A DNA stretch of 64,000 nucleotides, taken from NCBI GenBank assembly GCA_002749535.1, contig MZZL01000409.1, positions 736,962 through 800,961 of the forward strand, in the 5' to 3' direction. The position numbers and the translations under genes were made by a program. The stretch comes from Apophysomyces variabilis. Lineage: Eukaryota > Mucoromycota > Mucoromycetes > Mucorales > Mucoraceae. The notes under the pieces are model-generated. The model worked only from the letters and a program-made list of their open reading frames with translations. It did not search any database and was not told where the DNA came from. Shown here piece by piece: positions 20,271 to 32,643 of the stretch. Each line of letters begins with the position of its first letter. Position 1 is the first letter of the stretch.

Positions 20271-21493
20271 ATGAACAGCGACCTGATATCTCTCTCTGAG
20301 GCTGCAGAACATATCGAGACGTTTTATGCCAGATTAGCCGACCTGTCTCAGAGCCTGGAGGAGATCTCAAACAGCTCTAGTGAAGACCATGACAGTGCTG
20401 ATACCAATACATTGCTAGAAGAAGACGGTGATAGCGACAGCGACTGGATAACCGAAGAAGAATCGGATGGAGATTCTTATGACGATGACTCTGAATCAAA
20501 CTGGGTGACAGATCAGGAAGACGACAGCGAAGAAATACAAGACGAAGAAGAAGACGAGGGAGAATATGAGCAAGGCATAACTGATGGGGAAACAAGCTTA
20601 ACCATTGAATCGGACGATGAAGACAATGTGAGATCTTCAAGTGCGGCCTATCGTTCAAGACTGTTTGACGACCCAGACGATGAAAGATTTGCCACCGCAG
20701 TATATCGCTTACGACGGCGACGCCATGAATCGTACATTCTAATGCAGTCCACCTTTGTGAGACGCCTGCATGATAATTTGCACCGGCTTTCACTGTAAGA
20801 AAACAAAACGAGCTTGACTGGAAAACGCAAAAGAAAAGCTAAAACATCCGTAGACTTCTTGACCAAACGCATGAGAGGAGAGCATGGTTTGTCGATGCTT
20901 TTGGCAGCCAAGGAACTCATACAACACCTGCTTCGTCCGCAGCCGTTGATAGATTAGACAAACGCTTCTTGCAGGAAGGTGATCCAGGTATAAGCGTTTT
21001 ATGAACATCCATTAAGCTTTCTGACTTGTAAGCTCTTAAGCTGAACGTGAAGAATGTACTATATGTCAAGATACTTTCGGTGTTATGTCCGAGTTGATAC
21101 GGATGCCATGCAAACATGAATATCACGGGCCATGCATCAGAAAATGGCTCGGCGTGAGTAACACATGTCCCATTTGGTAGGCTGCGGCAAGACCAGACTT
21201 GTGTCCGTTGATATGTTTTGTTCTTTTTCTGTTTTAAAAGTCGTTCTGCTGTGCCATCGGAGGAAGATCAAGCGCCGGAAGGTGGTGATACAGATGACGA
21301 ATCGCAGTTTGAATCGAATGATGAGTCCGGTGTTCATGCTTCAGAGCCTGGTTTAGATGCAAGAGAAGACGTAATGCAGCAATGTCCTTTCGGTCATACC
21401 ATTGGTACAATCTATGTTTATGGTAGTAGTAGTCGGTTTAGAAGAGGCTCCTCCGAACAAGTCCAGCCAAATCCGATGGATGAAGTGGATTGA
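20271..21493 (+). CDS. RING-H2 finger protein, putative E3 ubiquitin ligase
   Basis: Four exons: 20271-20794, 20854-20987, 21041-21176 and 21241-21493, with phases matching throughout, give 348 residues. Residues 1-130 are strongly acidic (long Asp/Glu/Ser runs), then an Arg-rich helix (YRLRRRRHESYILMQ). The RING-H2 is ECTICQDTF..MPCKHEYHGPCIRKWL..NTCPICR, with all eight metal ligands in C3H2C3 order, and is split by the last intron. The tail is acidic and Ser-rich with no membrane segment. RING-H2 proteins transfer ubiquitin from E2 to substrate. The acidic domain and C-terminal RING resemble cytosolic RNF126/RNF115-type ligases in layout, but no specific orthology is claimed. Confidence 0.88.
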
Positions 21494-22076
21494 AACAGCA
21501 TACCCCCCCTTTCCATGTTCAATTTAGTTAACGGCCGCATGGCGCCATAATTTGCTTATAAACTTCCCGCATTATTGGATCGATAAACTTCAGAAACATT
21601 CGCTTTCTTTTTTATAAACGTGCTCTTTTTTTCTTTGGTTGAACATAAATTTATGATGTAAAATGGTCGATTGGCAAAAAGAAAACGAAATCATCCGAAA
21701 TCGCTGGTTTACTAAGCAACCTTGTTTGCTAACGTTCCACATGTGGTAGCCATGTATTACTCAACATGGATTAACTAAGAAATGAAGATTGTCCCTCGGA
21801 AAATGGACACAAATACATGATTGAAGAATTGATGTAGTGTACCTTTCCCTCGGCATTATCGGGTAATTGCTAACTTGCTCTCTAGTGTGCCATTGCTCAA
21901 AGCGCGTCGCAGAAAGTTTGTCGATAAGTAAATGTTTGTTGGTTCTCTATCGAGGTTTCTATTAATTTTCCCCAGATATATCTAACTAAGAGCGGTATGG
22001 ATAATACCATCAGTTGAACAGCATTCTCGAAACGAGGAAAGATTACCAGCGCTGGCAAAAAGAAAAGACATACCGG

Positions 22077-22937
22077 GATTCCAACGAGCTATGTCGCAGC
22101 CAATCAAAATTGATGTGGCTGGACAATCGAAATAAAAGTCGCAGGCGGACAAGTCGTGCAATGATTTGAGGGAATGACAATCTTGCAATTTCTAGCGAAA
22201 CCTGACGCCCAGGGTTTGTGCCATGACTTACTGCGATTGGCAGTGTTTCCAAAAGAAGCAATCGATCGATATCGTTCGACTGGTTGCATTTCTTCCAAAT
22301 AAGTGGTTTCGCGATCATCTTTTATATGATGCGGCTGCGCCACGACGGCATCTTTTCCTTGCTGAAATTGTAAGATTGTCATTTCCTTGATCAATGCACG
22401 ACTTGTCTACTCTTATATTTATGAAAAACATGAAGCCACGGATCCAATCGCCTGAAGTTTCCTGAGATCTTTGTCTCAACCTTGCCCTGCGTCCAGCCTT
22501 GCTGAATATACACAGAGAACTCGTCAGACCCATTCGAACATCCACACCCTTATTGACGACAGTAAAAACAAAGAACGGATCTGCACTATGTCCTTTAAAA
22601 CATAGCTACCTCCCCTTCCTATAAGCATAGTTATCTCCCATTATAAGGTCATAGCTATATCTCCCTCCTATAAGTACAGTCCTCTCACATTCATTTCATA
22701 TATATTCCCCTTTTCATTTGAAGCATAATTATCTATTCTATGTTCGTCAATCAACTCTGTGTGATCTCGCATACATCATCAATACTGACAATTACGATGT
22801 TAACGCTATTAACATCATGGGTTACTCTCTTTTTATGACACGAAAACGCGATACTGATTCTTGCTTGGCCTGCGACTTCAATTTCGATGGTCCAGCCACA
22901 TCAATTTTGATTGGCTGCGACATAGCTCGTTGGAATC
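22077..22937. repeat. 70 bp inverted repeat pair with 721 bp spacer
   Basis: 22077-22146 and 22868-22937 are reverse complements with about three mismatches (core ATGTCGCAGCCAATCAAAAT). Flanks diverge immediately. May mark the ends of a small decayed element or two inverted copies of a dispersed repeat. Confidence 0.75.
22599..22690. repeat. imperfect ~27 bp tandem repeat, three units
   Basis: Units of the form CATAGCTATCTCCCTCCTATAAG repeat three times with substitutions and small gaps. Confidence 0.6.
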
Positions 22938-24317
22938 AGTGCATCTATTTTTGGCTTTGGTTGATCGCAGACATAAACGCTTCCAACTGTCAACACTCAT
23001 GGTTCGTATCTTGATATATGTGCGTCGTGCAGCATCATGCCCTTTGAAACAACCATTCTATCGCCACTGCATTAGGGTTGTACTGCATTTATTTTCCTGT
23101 CTTCGAAACAGATGACGATCCTTCTGAATAAAGACCCTTCCATTTAAGGTTCAATGTCTGACTAATCATAGCCAAAGCTTTGTTTCAAAATATTTCGGGA
23201 TGCCTGCCTTAACCTATGACAATATTCATTCCGATGAACGAAAAAGAAAAACGAGTCTTGTGTGTAGCGCGTGTTCAGAGACAGATAATTTAAAGATCGA
23301 CTATCACAAGTCAACATGTTCTATATCTGATGAAGCTTGATAAAGAATCGAAGCTGTGCTTTCTTCCTTATAGATCGACTTCCTAATAATGTCCAGTCTC
23401 TTTGACTGTCGGAGATATTGACATCGAAATAGGTCTTTAATTAACCGGGACCTTTTTTCACATCCCTACCTTGAGCTGTTTCCATAATGATTTCTTTTCT
23501 AAAGGAGACGGTATCAGCGCTGTCAAACGATACGACAGCAGTCGTTGACAACATATCAGTTTCTACCGTTATATTTTTTGTCTTTCTATATACGCTCGAC
23601 CTTTGAGATTGATCCACCTGGTGCGGATGTAACGATGATTTTAGCTGGTATGAGTTCTAAACATCGTGAGACTTTTGCCCCACACAAAAAATATTCTGCT
23701 TCGAAACAATCTCTTCCCGCGGTACGGAAAAGTTTCTTTCTCGGGTAAGGGTTCCCTTTCCCTTTTGAAGTAAATGTTGGCCCTTGTTCTTCGGTGCCAC
23801 AAACCTTGTTAAGGTCATGCCGCAAGAATCAAATAGGGGAATTCCAAGGAGATTTCACTATGGATGAGATCAATTCGGATCCAAACGATATCCAACCAGC
23901 GTCGGCATTGGCAGCCATGGTGAGGTTGTCCCAGCAGTCTTTTTTTTTGGTACGCCGACAACCCAGACCCCAAAATCGTCTAACGATCTCTTTCTTTTCC
24001 CGTTGCCTCCGCCCAAGATGTGGGGTGAGGTTTGTGCGGACCAGGTAGAAGAACACGTTGCATTTCTATATTGCGTCTTCATCGGATCTTTAACTCATCC
24101 CGGTTCATCAAAGCCGAAATCGGCCGAAAAGGACGCCTTGTAGTTCAGGCATTATGTGATTCAGAACCATACCCAATCATCATGCCTTGCTATCATTTCC
24201 GGCAATCTTACCTCGGTAAGCCAAAAATTTTGTTTATATAGGCCCTTGAGAGTTTTCATGCTTGGTGTCAAGTCATTTCATCTGTTTTGCTTTTCATTTT
24301 TCATCTTTTTTTTCACC

Positions 24318-26337
24318 ATGACACCTTCTCACCAAAGCAACCCTCTTATCGCCCACTCTGGCTATGATAATGAAGGTATCCATAGGTCACTCCAAATTTA
24401 GAGGTTTTTGTTTCTAGGAGACTAAGCAGGCAAGCTTTCCTTTTCGATAGGTACTGCCACTACGCATGCGAAACGCGATTTACTTGGTTTAACTGGCCTT
24501 GTCCCATCCAAGGTCGAGACTTTGGAAACACAAAAACGACGTGCTTTGCGCTTGCTGCGTTCCAAACCTTCCATGCTTGAGAAATACATCTTTTTAGCTC
24601 AGCTGCGCACAACCAATGTTCGATTATTTTATCAGATCATCCTGGAAGAACTGGAGGAAATGTTGCCATTGATCTATACCCCCACTGTCGGATCGGCATG
24701 TTTGGAATACAGCAACATCTATCCCTTCTTGGCTCCTCCAGGTGTGCCTGATGGATTGTATCTGAGCAAGACTGACATGCCCCGCCTTGCTGATGTAATC
24801 CGACAATACCGCCCGTTTCCCACCGAGCCCTTCTCCCCACAGATCGCCGTGATCTCCGACGGATCGCGTATCCTGGGTCTAGGTGACCTGGGTGTCAACG
24901 GTATGGGTATTCCCATTGGAAAACTTCAGCTATACGTGGCCGGTGCAGGTATCGATCCTAGAAAAACACTTCCTATCATTCTGGACCTGGGAACCAACAA
25001 TCAAAAGTTGCTTGAAGATGAATTCTACCTTGGATTGCGCCACACGCGTCCAGCAGACGACGAGGTAGGTTTCATATACACAAATGCTATAGAGCCTTTC
25101 TTTTTATCTTTTTAAACTTAACTCTGGTGAATAGTTCTATGCTGTCGTCGATTCTGTATTGTCTGCACTCCACGAGGTTTATCCTGATTTATTGATCCAA
25201 TTCGAAGACTGGCAGTCGGATCATGCCTTTGGCCTTCTCGAAAAGTACCAGCACAAGATCTTGTGTTTCAACGATGACATCCAGGGAACGGGTGCCGTTA
25301 TCTTGTCAGGTGTTATCAATGCTATCCGACGTGCTCAGGCGGAATCGCAAGTGGAACCATGTCATCATCGCATCTTATTTTATGGTGCTGGATCCGCAGC
25401 GATTGGGGTGGCACGCCAAATCCAACAATATTTCCAAACAGAGCACGGAATGACGGAAGAGGATGCCAAGAAACTGTTCTGGATTGTTGACAGCAAGGTA
25501 AATTGCATCTCACCTATTACTGTCCTTACCATGAAGGATTAACGCGCACTACGCCTGTAGGGTCTTGTGACGCTGGATCGTGGCGACCGACTTGCTCAAC
25601 ACAAGGTCTATTACGCACGAGACGACAACGATGGTCAGCAGTACAAGGATCTTCTGGATATCGTCGAATATATCAGACCTACTGCGTAAGTTGGAATCAC
25701 TGTGGCTCCATATCCAGTATGAAAGATACTGAACCATGACTTTTTATAACCAATGTTCAGTTTAATCGGTCTTTCATCGACTCCCGGAGCATTTAGTTCT
25801 GAAGTTCTTTCACGTCTCGGCCAAATCAACGCCCAACCTATCGTGTTCCCATTGTCCAATCCAGCCACCCAGGCCGAATGTAACTTTGAGCAGGCCATGA
25901 AGGCAACCGGAGACCGAGTGATTTTTGCCTCTGGCACAGCATTTCCCTCTTACACTACCGCAACGGGTGAGGTGAAGATTCCTGGCCAAGGAAATAACAT
26001 GTATGTCTTCCCTGGACTTGGACTTGGAGCCGTGCTTGCCAAACCTACCGAGGTGTCAGACGGTATGATCTATAGAGCTGCCACGGCCCTGGCGGATTCA
26101 CTTACAGAGGAGGAAAAAGCCAAGGGCTGGTTATATCCATCACTGACTCGTATTCGCCAAGTATCTGCCATTGTTGCTGCTTCTGTATGTGAAGAGGCTC
26201 TGAAGGAAGGACTGGCGAAAGCAGAAGACATCCAATCCCTCTCTCATGAACAGTTGGTTCAATATGCTACTGAACACATGTGGTCCCCAACCAAAGAAAT
26301 CTATGGCGCTTCCGTAGAGAAGTCCAGTCATATCTAA
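24318..26337 (+). CDS. malic enzyme (malate dehydrogenase, decarboxylating)
   Basis: Five exons: 24318-24375, 24451-25064, 25135-25497, 25561-25685 and 25761-26337 (phases consistent) give 578 residues, the usual length. The start CACCATGACACC was chosen because its exon splices in frame into RDLLGLTGLVPSK. Signatures: LIYTPTVGSACLEY, LGLGDLGVNGMGIPIGKL, the metal-binding acidic pair QFEDWQSDHAF, CFNDDIQGTGAV, the dinucleotide fold ILFYGAGSAAIGVA, and VFPLSNPATQAEC near the C-terminus. The enzyme converts malate to pyruvate and CO2 with reduction of NAD(P). The sequence does not settle NAD versus NADP use. No mitochondrial presequence is evident, so it is probably cytosolic, where fungal malic enzyme feeds NADPH to lipid synthesis if NADP-dependent. 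Convergent with the CstF-50 gene. Confidence 0.95.
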
Positions 26338-26860
26338 TTGCCGAAGATTGAAACCAGACGCATCACTGCATTAGCATTTCTCATTCTCATTGTGTCAGAA
26401 TACGCCTAACTAATAAAAAAGATTCCCAATAGTTACGGTGTGATTAAAAAGTCTTACAGTCAGTAGCATTAAGGGAAAATAGGGAGAAGCCAGTTACTAC
26501 AGTTAGGCAGGGCTTGAAATAAGCTCCCATGGTGGCAATACTAAATTAAATGCTCATTATGGATATTGCTTTAAACATGAAATTGAGCATGTCTGCACTG
26601 GCGGGGTGAATGGCACCCTATGAGATTCAGGGAATCCAATGGGGTTTGTTACCTTTCAGTGCAAAACAGAATTACATGCCCCTGTTGGTTTATGTGACCG
26701 AAGCATATTCTGAGTTCTGAATAAAACATTGATGGGCCAGACGTCTACAGTCAATCCGTTGTTACGTATTCTGTCTATCAGATTGTCGCTCAAATGATGG
26801 TAGTAAAATTTTAAAGTGTTGTATATTCCCCTAATATGAAGTGTGTATGTATGTCCAACC
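26338..26860. other. convergent 3' flanks
   Basis: Region between the stops of malic enzyme (plus) and CstF-50 (minus); AT-rich with AATAAA-like motifs. No gene seen. Confidence 0.5.
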
Positions 26861-28524
26861 CTAAGCTTCCATCGCACGAGTGTCGAAATACCTCGCGCGG
26901 TAGTCGTCACTACAAAATAAAAGTTTTGGTTATGATACATAGTGGACAAGGGTGATGGTCGCTTTACCTGCATGTTAATATACCATTATCAACAGGCGAA
27001 GCAGCAACACATCGCACGAGGTTGTTTTGCCCTACAAAAAAGATGAACAATGCCATCCGTACCAAATTCCTTATCGTACCTGAAATCTTCTTGAGAAGTA
27101 CACCCGTTTGCGTATCCCAACATATCACATCGGTTGATGCTTCATCACCAATAAGTACATAATCTTCGTTATAGCTGAACGTTGGCTGTGGAGATGATGA
27201 GCACCGGTTCGTTTATATAGCCATTGATCTTACTTGTAGTAGCTGGGTACGTTGTTCATGACCGACGTATTCCATCACTTGTTTTCCACTGGAGATATCC
27301 CATAATCGAACGACAGAGTCCAGACCAGACGTCAAAACGTATTTTTCATCTCTTGTCATTCGTACGCTTGACACAGCCGCACCGCTGTGTACTTTTTCTA
27401 ACAGTTTGACACACCGACTGGATACACTATCCCAGATTCGTACATTGCCATCTGCCGATGCACTAGCGAATAGCCGGCCTGTATGAGAATATCGGATCTG
27501 TGTGATCGGACCGCGGTGCATCTCTGTCGTATTCGAGTTTGTATAGCACAATAGCGTCTTTACATCATACACTCGTATCGCAGGATCCTGCGTACCTAAT
27601 TTACGTATTATTCAATTAGGGTTAAGAAATTGGTCGTTTCATACCAGCCAAGATGTAGTCACCGGAAGGATGGAAACAGATGCTGTTCACAGGTTGGGTA
27701 TCCTTAGGGAGATGGATGAGTTTCGAGCTTGGGTCAGTGCAAGACAGACTTCGTACTCTACCTGTAAGTATCTGAATGCACGCTTAACACCTAGTTTGGA
27801 GAGATCGAAGAGCTTAATACTCTGGTCATCCGAACAACTTGCTAACACTAGTCCATTAGGATGAAAACTAAGATCGTTGACTGGCGCGGTATGGTCGTAA
27901 AGTGTTCGTATCACAGGTTTATCCCCTGATTCTCCTGTACGATTTTTCATTTTATGGACATCCAACAATTTCAAGGACCAGTCGTGCGATCCTGTTGCTG
28001 CAAAACGACCATCGGCGCTGAAAATGGCCGTTCGGCAAGGGCCTTTATGCTGTGTGTAGTATAACTGGGTGTATTCAGGTGTCGGTTTCGGGGCTACTGT
28101 AATGAATAAAAATCGCTCAATTGCACTAAGAATTACATACGTGCTGTCATTCCTGCTTCCATATCGAACCCAGATCTCGTAATGTCCACATCCTCCTGCA
28201 TAGAATCCCGATCGAAATCCTTGTTGGCTGATTCAGCGTCGTCGGATTCATCCTGATCAACTGAAAGAATTGGATCAGTTTCCATATATTCTTTGATTTT
28301 CAGAGATTCACCTCGATATTTGGCTTGGTGTAGCAATTCTGATAGTCTGGAACTGGGTACCATATCGGCAGCCGCGCCAGTCGCGTCTGCTACCGTTTGC
28401 GCGACAGCGGAATATCCATAAGCAATAAGTTGGCTACAGAGTGTCAGGTATGAACAATGCGAAGTGAAAATTACCCTATGATGAGTGAGAGAACCTCGTT
28501 TTCGGATAAAGTGTTGTCATCCAT
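26861..28524 (-). CDS. CSTF1: cleavage stimulation factor 50 kDa subunit (CstF-50, WD40)
   Basis: Eight exons: 28524-28475, 28433-28141, 28096-27762, 27702-27645, 27595-27234, 27185-27080, 27031-26968 and 26909-26861 give 438 residues (animal CstF-50 is about 430). The N-terminal dimerisation segment (LSENEVLSLIIGQLIAYGYS) is followed by an acidic linker and then WD40 repeats from about residue 120: GPCRTAIFSADGRFAATGSHD, DHTAPVNDLSFHPNGLVLAS, ITQIRYSHTGRLFASASADG, SVRMTRDEKYVLTSG, FSYNEDYVLIGD. The C-terminus SDDYRARYFDTR matches the family ending. CstF-50 is part of the nuclear CstF complex that binds downstream GU-rich elements for pre-mRNA 3'-end processing. The first ATG (MDDNTLSENE) was chosen over an upstream open frame because the family starts at this helix. 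Confidence 0.95.
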
Positions 28525-28954
28525 TAGTTCCTCTACGTTCAAGCTGAAGCAAAAGCTCAATTTGCTCTCAAATGAATATGTGACGGTGATTGAACATGAA
28601 AAGGAGAGGAATTCCGCACCAGCGCTCCGTCCTACCCGTGGATGTAAGGATGTTTGTGCTTTTCGGACGCAGGCCTCCTCACTACAACTCATAAAAGTTG
28701 CAATCTCTATAAGTCTACTACTTGTAACACACCCAAAACAAGATTTATGTCTTTTTTTTTCTAGAAACTTTCCGACATGTGGTGCGTTTAGATACTTTTT
28801 ATTTTATGTGTAGAATGAAGTTTATTATGTGCCGCTGAGAGCGGTCACAAATTAATGGTGATCTATTCTCACGTACACATTCGTTTTCTGCTTTCAAGCG
28901 TCTTAAAAGAAGAATGGTTTTGGCGATGACTTGTGCTGGGTGGTGCGTTTAGAT
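28525..28954. other. intergenic upstream of CstF-50
   Basis: Contains a 16 bp direct repeat GGTGCGTTTAGATACT (near 28781 and 28942), the second copy abutting repeat A. No gene seen. Confidence 0.45.
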
Positions 28955-30190
28955 ACTGTTTATTGAACAATTTTTTACGCTACTCCAAATAAATTTTGCG
29001 TCCATGCAAGGATCAAGTTTGCGCTAAAAGGGATTTAAATATACGTCATTAGTAAATGGATTATGCGGCAAATATATTTTACTTACCTTAACTTGGTCCT
29101 TCCGTGGACACAAAATTCATTCGAGCAGCGTAAAAGAATGTTCATGGTTAGTAAATGGAAGGATAGCTTGACATCTTTTTTTTTTTTTTTTTACTTACCC
29201 TCGAAAGGTAATCCTACCCAAAGGTAGGGGCCGGCCCCGCACCTGTGTCGGTGGAGGCGGCGAGAGAGAGACACGGCTTCCATGAGTGGCCGGTTAGAGT
29301 GTAACGCACTGCAGAGGACTTGAAGCGATGCAACACCTGGCGAGGACTTGGAAGCAGGAGATCATGAATAACACTGTGCATAAACAGACAACATTTCTTT
29401 TCCACTTACCTAGTGGAGTGCAGGGAGCTTACTCACACAACCAAGGTTGGTTCGGGACAGAGGTCATGCAGGCTAGAGGCTACAGAAGAGGGACATCAGT
29501 CATTCTGTACATATAATCAATGCGAAGTACATACCGGGGATGTTTTGGATAACAGAGCCAAAGAATTGAAAAGGTGTTGTCCCTTCGCTTTTAAAAAGTA
29601 CGTGATTACTGAAACCAAAAATCACAGCCATGGATAAGAAAATCAATGGATGTCTTATGGATGACAACAATTCAGAGATAAGACAACAAGTGTCCCAAGA
29701 GTAGATGGACTCAGTCTGACAGGAAGTCTGGGACAGAATGGAACACCTGTAATGGAACATATGTAGAGGAAATATACCCTCTTCGTTTGTTTCTATATGT
29801 CCTTGATGCTATCATATCCGTTTCTGTCAGTTATGGCATCAGAAGCTGTCAGGGCAATCTACCCAGTGGCAGTTCTGCTCAATTGTATCGCCTTACATTG
29901 CCTTACATTCCACTTTTATTTTCCCTGAATGTAGTTATGTCCTCCTTTTCTTCTATTATATCTTAAACTTTGTCTATTAGGCAATCACAAAAGATTGGAT
30001 TGCCACGGAATGAACGCTTAGTATCTTGTCATAGATAATGCAATGACACGACTGTGCGCAAAGAAGGGTAGTCTGACCGCAAATATTTTCATCCAATCAT
30101 GCAAAAATTATTTTTTGGATTCCGCAAAAACTTGAATCCCAGTCCGCAAATAAAAAATAGAAACACGCAGACAAATGGGAAAAACACAGT
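28955..30190. mobile_element. repeat A copy 2 (uninterrupted)
   Basis: Closely matches the two halves of copy 1 (4164-4199 plus 10867-11959). Begins TACTGTTTATTG, ends ACACAGTA, so TA borders both ends. Contains the unoccupied AATA site used by the DIRS element in copy 1, a T17-18 run near 29180, and the 56 bp GC-rich block missing from copy 1. No convincing ORF. Probably a non-autonomous DNA transposon. Confidence 0.75.
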
Positions 30191-30585
30191 AAATGCTTCT
30201 GGTTCAGATTTAAGCGCTCTGTAAGGCGGAATCCTACAAGAACCCTGAAAGTGGAACGGGCAAGAAGAAGTACAAGAAGGTAATAAATAAGATAAAAAGA
30301 TAGAAGACCGGGAAGAACGTTGACACATACGTATAAAAGAAATAGGAACCCACATAACGCTTTTGATAGAGTTTACCAACCAATGTCGTCCATTTCACAG
30401 AAACGCCGACTTGTAGGATTATAAGACGAGCTGAACGTATCGATCTGTGTGCAGCTGCGCACTTTAGGTCTCTGAACTCTAGTACTCATTGGACCATTTG
30501 ATAATTCAAAGCTTAAGGTTTGAAAGAAGAAGATTGTCTGGAAACCGGAACATCCAAAACGGCGTGATATTGTAAAGTTAGCCAT
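30097..30585 (-). CDS. small uncharacterised spliced ORF ending inside repeat A
   Basis: Exons 30585-30377 and 30244-30097 join in frame across a plausible intron (GTAAAC..TTTCAG) to give 118 residues starting MANFTISRRFGCSGF. The first exon has no recognised domain. The last 30 or so residues are encoded by the terminal region of repeat A, so either the gene was truncated by the repeat and acquired a new end, or the frame is fortuitous. Confidence 0.25.
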
Positions 30586-31173
30586 CTATCTTTATTAATC
30601 ACTGACTCACCAACGTCTCTATTCTGTTTTTAGCATAAACTTGCTCTTTTCCTGGGCTTAAAATTTGTTATAGAGCAGCGTAAAATATCAGGTATTCCAT
30701 CGACAGAAGCAAAGGCTTTCCTTTTTTCCAAGCCTCCCTCATCTGCCAAGGTCTCCTATCAACGCAACTTGCTTTCAGTTTATGCATGTGCCCTGGTAAA
30801 CTTAATTTACATATCGATGCTTTTCTGTTTGTTTAAGCTTGTTACATGCAAATTTTATTAATAATAAAAGATATTTGTGGATAGCCCATTGATTCTTTAA
30901 ACATCGTTTGTCCTGTTTGACTTTAGACAACAAACATTCGGGAACAAGGATAATAGTAGACCGTGGGTTGCTTTCGAAGGTAGTTATTCTTTATCTTAAG
31001 ATGATCTTTTATAGAATATTTTTATCAGACCATTCTTATAACACGTGATAAGAATTAGGGGCATAGCAGAAAAGCAAGTGTGTCGATGCGGGAACGACAG
31101 CCAGATCCACATTTAGGGCCTGACTATTTTTTCTGACGCGAAAAAATTAGGCTCTGTCCCTTTGAACCCCAAG
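30586..31173. other. promoter-side flank of the desaturase gene
   Basis: AT-rich, no open frame of note. The ATG of the desaturase follows a pyrimidine-rich leader. Confidence 0.4.
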
Positions 31174-32376
31174 ATGCCACCTTTTGTCGTGCCAGAACAC
31201 AAAGACGCTGATTTACCTTTGGAGGACAAGGTTCATCCGGATTACAGAGCTCCTCTGTATCTCGGTCACTGGAAACGTTCCATTCCTGGCATACACGATG
31301 ACTTTGCCCGTGAAGACATGGACGAGCCTCATTTGAAACGAAAACATACGATTCTTCGTGAACATCCCGAAGTAGAAAAACTCTATGGCACTGATATACG
31401 TACACTTTATATTGCAATAGCTATCAATGTCCTACAGCTGGGTCTCGCCTATTATTTCGGGCGCGTGTGGCAGCCACCGCTTCTTGTGTTTCTGGCTACA
31501 GCTTACTTTGTTGGTGCAACCATGACAGGCATCATTGGGGTCATTATTCACGAAGCGTGTCATTGCTTAGTAACACAAACCAAAAGCCTGAATAGATATG
31601 TTGGTTTACTAGCCAATATCTGTTTGCCTGTGCCAATTGCACAGTCGTTTCGCCGATACCATATCGAACATCATACCTGGCAAGGGGTCGAAGGCATGGA
31701 TCCTGACCTACCGCTCGATTGGGAAAAGAACCTGATCAAGGGCAATGCACTGCATAAGCTACTGTGGATTTTCATCTACCCAGTGATGTACGTCGTTCGT
31801 GGTATGGTATTACAGAAGGAGCGCAACCTTACACCATCAAAATGGGAGTTGATCAACGTCGCCTTTACGATTTGTACCGACGCTATGATTCAGAAGGTCT
31901 GCGGATGGCGGGGCTTAGGCTATTTGTTCCTGTCGTTGTGGTTTGGCTATTCACTGCATCCAGGCGCCGCCCATTTCATACAAGAACATTATACCTTCGA
32001 AGATGGACAAGAAACCTACTCATATTATGGGTCACTCAATGTACCATTTATGAATATCGGTTATCATAATGAACATCACGACTTCCAAAAGGTAAACAGA
32101 TCATGCAGCTATGTCTTTTTTTTCTTACAGTGCTGTTCACAGATCCCTTGGTCAAAGTTGCCTTTGCTCCGAAAATTGGCCAATGAGTACTATGATTCGT
32201 TGGCTTATCATACGTCCTGGATCATGGTTCATTGGAAATTCATCATGCAGCCATCCGTGGGCCCTCAATCGCGTGTCATCAGAGATTATACCGACTTTAA
32301 ACGCGGTCGTTCTCTTCTAGGTCGCATCCGTCGGTTTGAAGAGCGTCAGAAACTATTGAAGAAAGTCTCGCAGTGA
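31174..32376 (+). CDS. sphingolipid delta-4 desaturase
   Basis: Exons 31174-32091 and 32143-32376 (51 nt intron ending TTCACAG) encode 383 residues. The start is the ATG of MPPFVVPEHKD; family-typical sequence (DDFAREDMDEPHLKRKH) begins near residue 45. Three histidine boxes bind the di-iron centre: HEACH (~126), YHIEHHTWQG (~164) and NEHHDF (~299), between four or more membrane segments. The enzyme introduces the 4,5-trans double bond of dihydroceramide in the ER. An alternative acceptor 12 nt upstream (TTCTTACAG, 32130) would add four residues (CCSQ). The shorter form fits the family (HHDFQK-IPWSKLP). The intron keeps frame if retained and has no stop, so retention would add 17 residues. 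Confidence 0.93.
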   Translation: MPPFVVPEHKDADLPLEDKVHPDYRAPLYLGHWKRSIPGIHDDFAREDMDEPHLKRKHTILREHPEVEKLYGTDIRTLYIAIAINVLQLGLAYYFGRVWQPPLLVFLATAYFVGATMTGIIGVIIHEACHCLVTQTKSLNRYVGLLANICLPVPIAQSFRRYHIEHHTWQGVEGMDPDLPLDWEKNLIKGNALHKLLWIFIYPVMYVVRGMVLQKERNLTPSKWELINVAFTICTDAMIQKVCGWRGLGYLFLSLWFGYSLHPGAAHFIQEHYTFEDGQETYSYYGSLNVPFMNIGYHNEHHDFQKVNRSCSYVFFFLQCCSQIPWSKLPLLRKLANEYYDSLAYHTSWIMVHWKFIMQPSVGPQSRVIRDYTDFKRGRSLLGRIRRFEERQKLLKKVSQ

Positions 32377-32456
32377 AGACGACATTATGTACAACGTCCA
32401 GGTCCATACACTCCCCACTCTAGTGTCTTAAGATGGATATATACTGTATCTGCATA

Positions 32457-32643
32457 AATTAAAGTCGCATCTTGCAAATTCACTTGACGCATTTTGAAAA
32501 CTGAGCTTCACACCAACAAGTCATATTAATTGTCGTGTTATAAGAGTTTAACTGACCAATTTTACATAGCTATCAGAAAACTGAACTACGTCATACCCGT
32601 CTTCCCACCAAGCGAATGCAAAATGCATATATAAATTTTAATT
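32457..32643. repeat. repeat B copy 1 (187 bp MITE-like)
   Basis: Aligns over its full length with 48678-48864 (also 187 bp) with scattered substitutions. Ends AATTAAAG..TTTTAATT form a short inverted repeat. Non-coding. Confidence 0.7.

Larger units (their letters stand above)
21494..24317. other. 2.8 kb without a supported gene, containing repeats
   Basis: Contains a 70 bp inverted-repeat pair (22077-22146 and 22868-22937) and a short imperfect tandem repeat near 22.6 kb, listed separately. Open frames at 22718-23115, 23545-23748 and 23794-24048 have no recognisable domain. Confidence 0.5.

Noticed and set aside
24624..24916. Minus-strand ORFs opposite malic enzyme exon 2
   Set aside because: Shadows of a strongly conserved coding exon.
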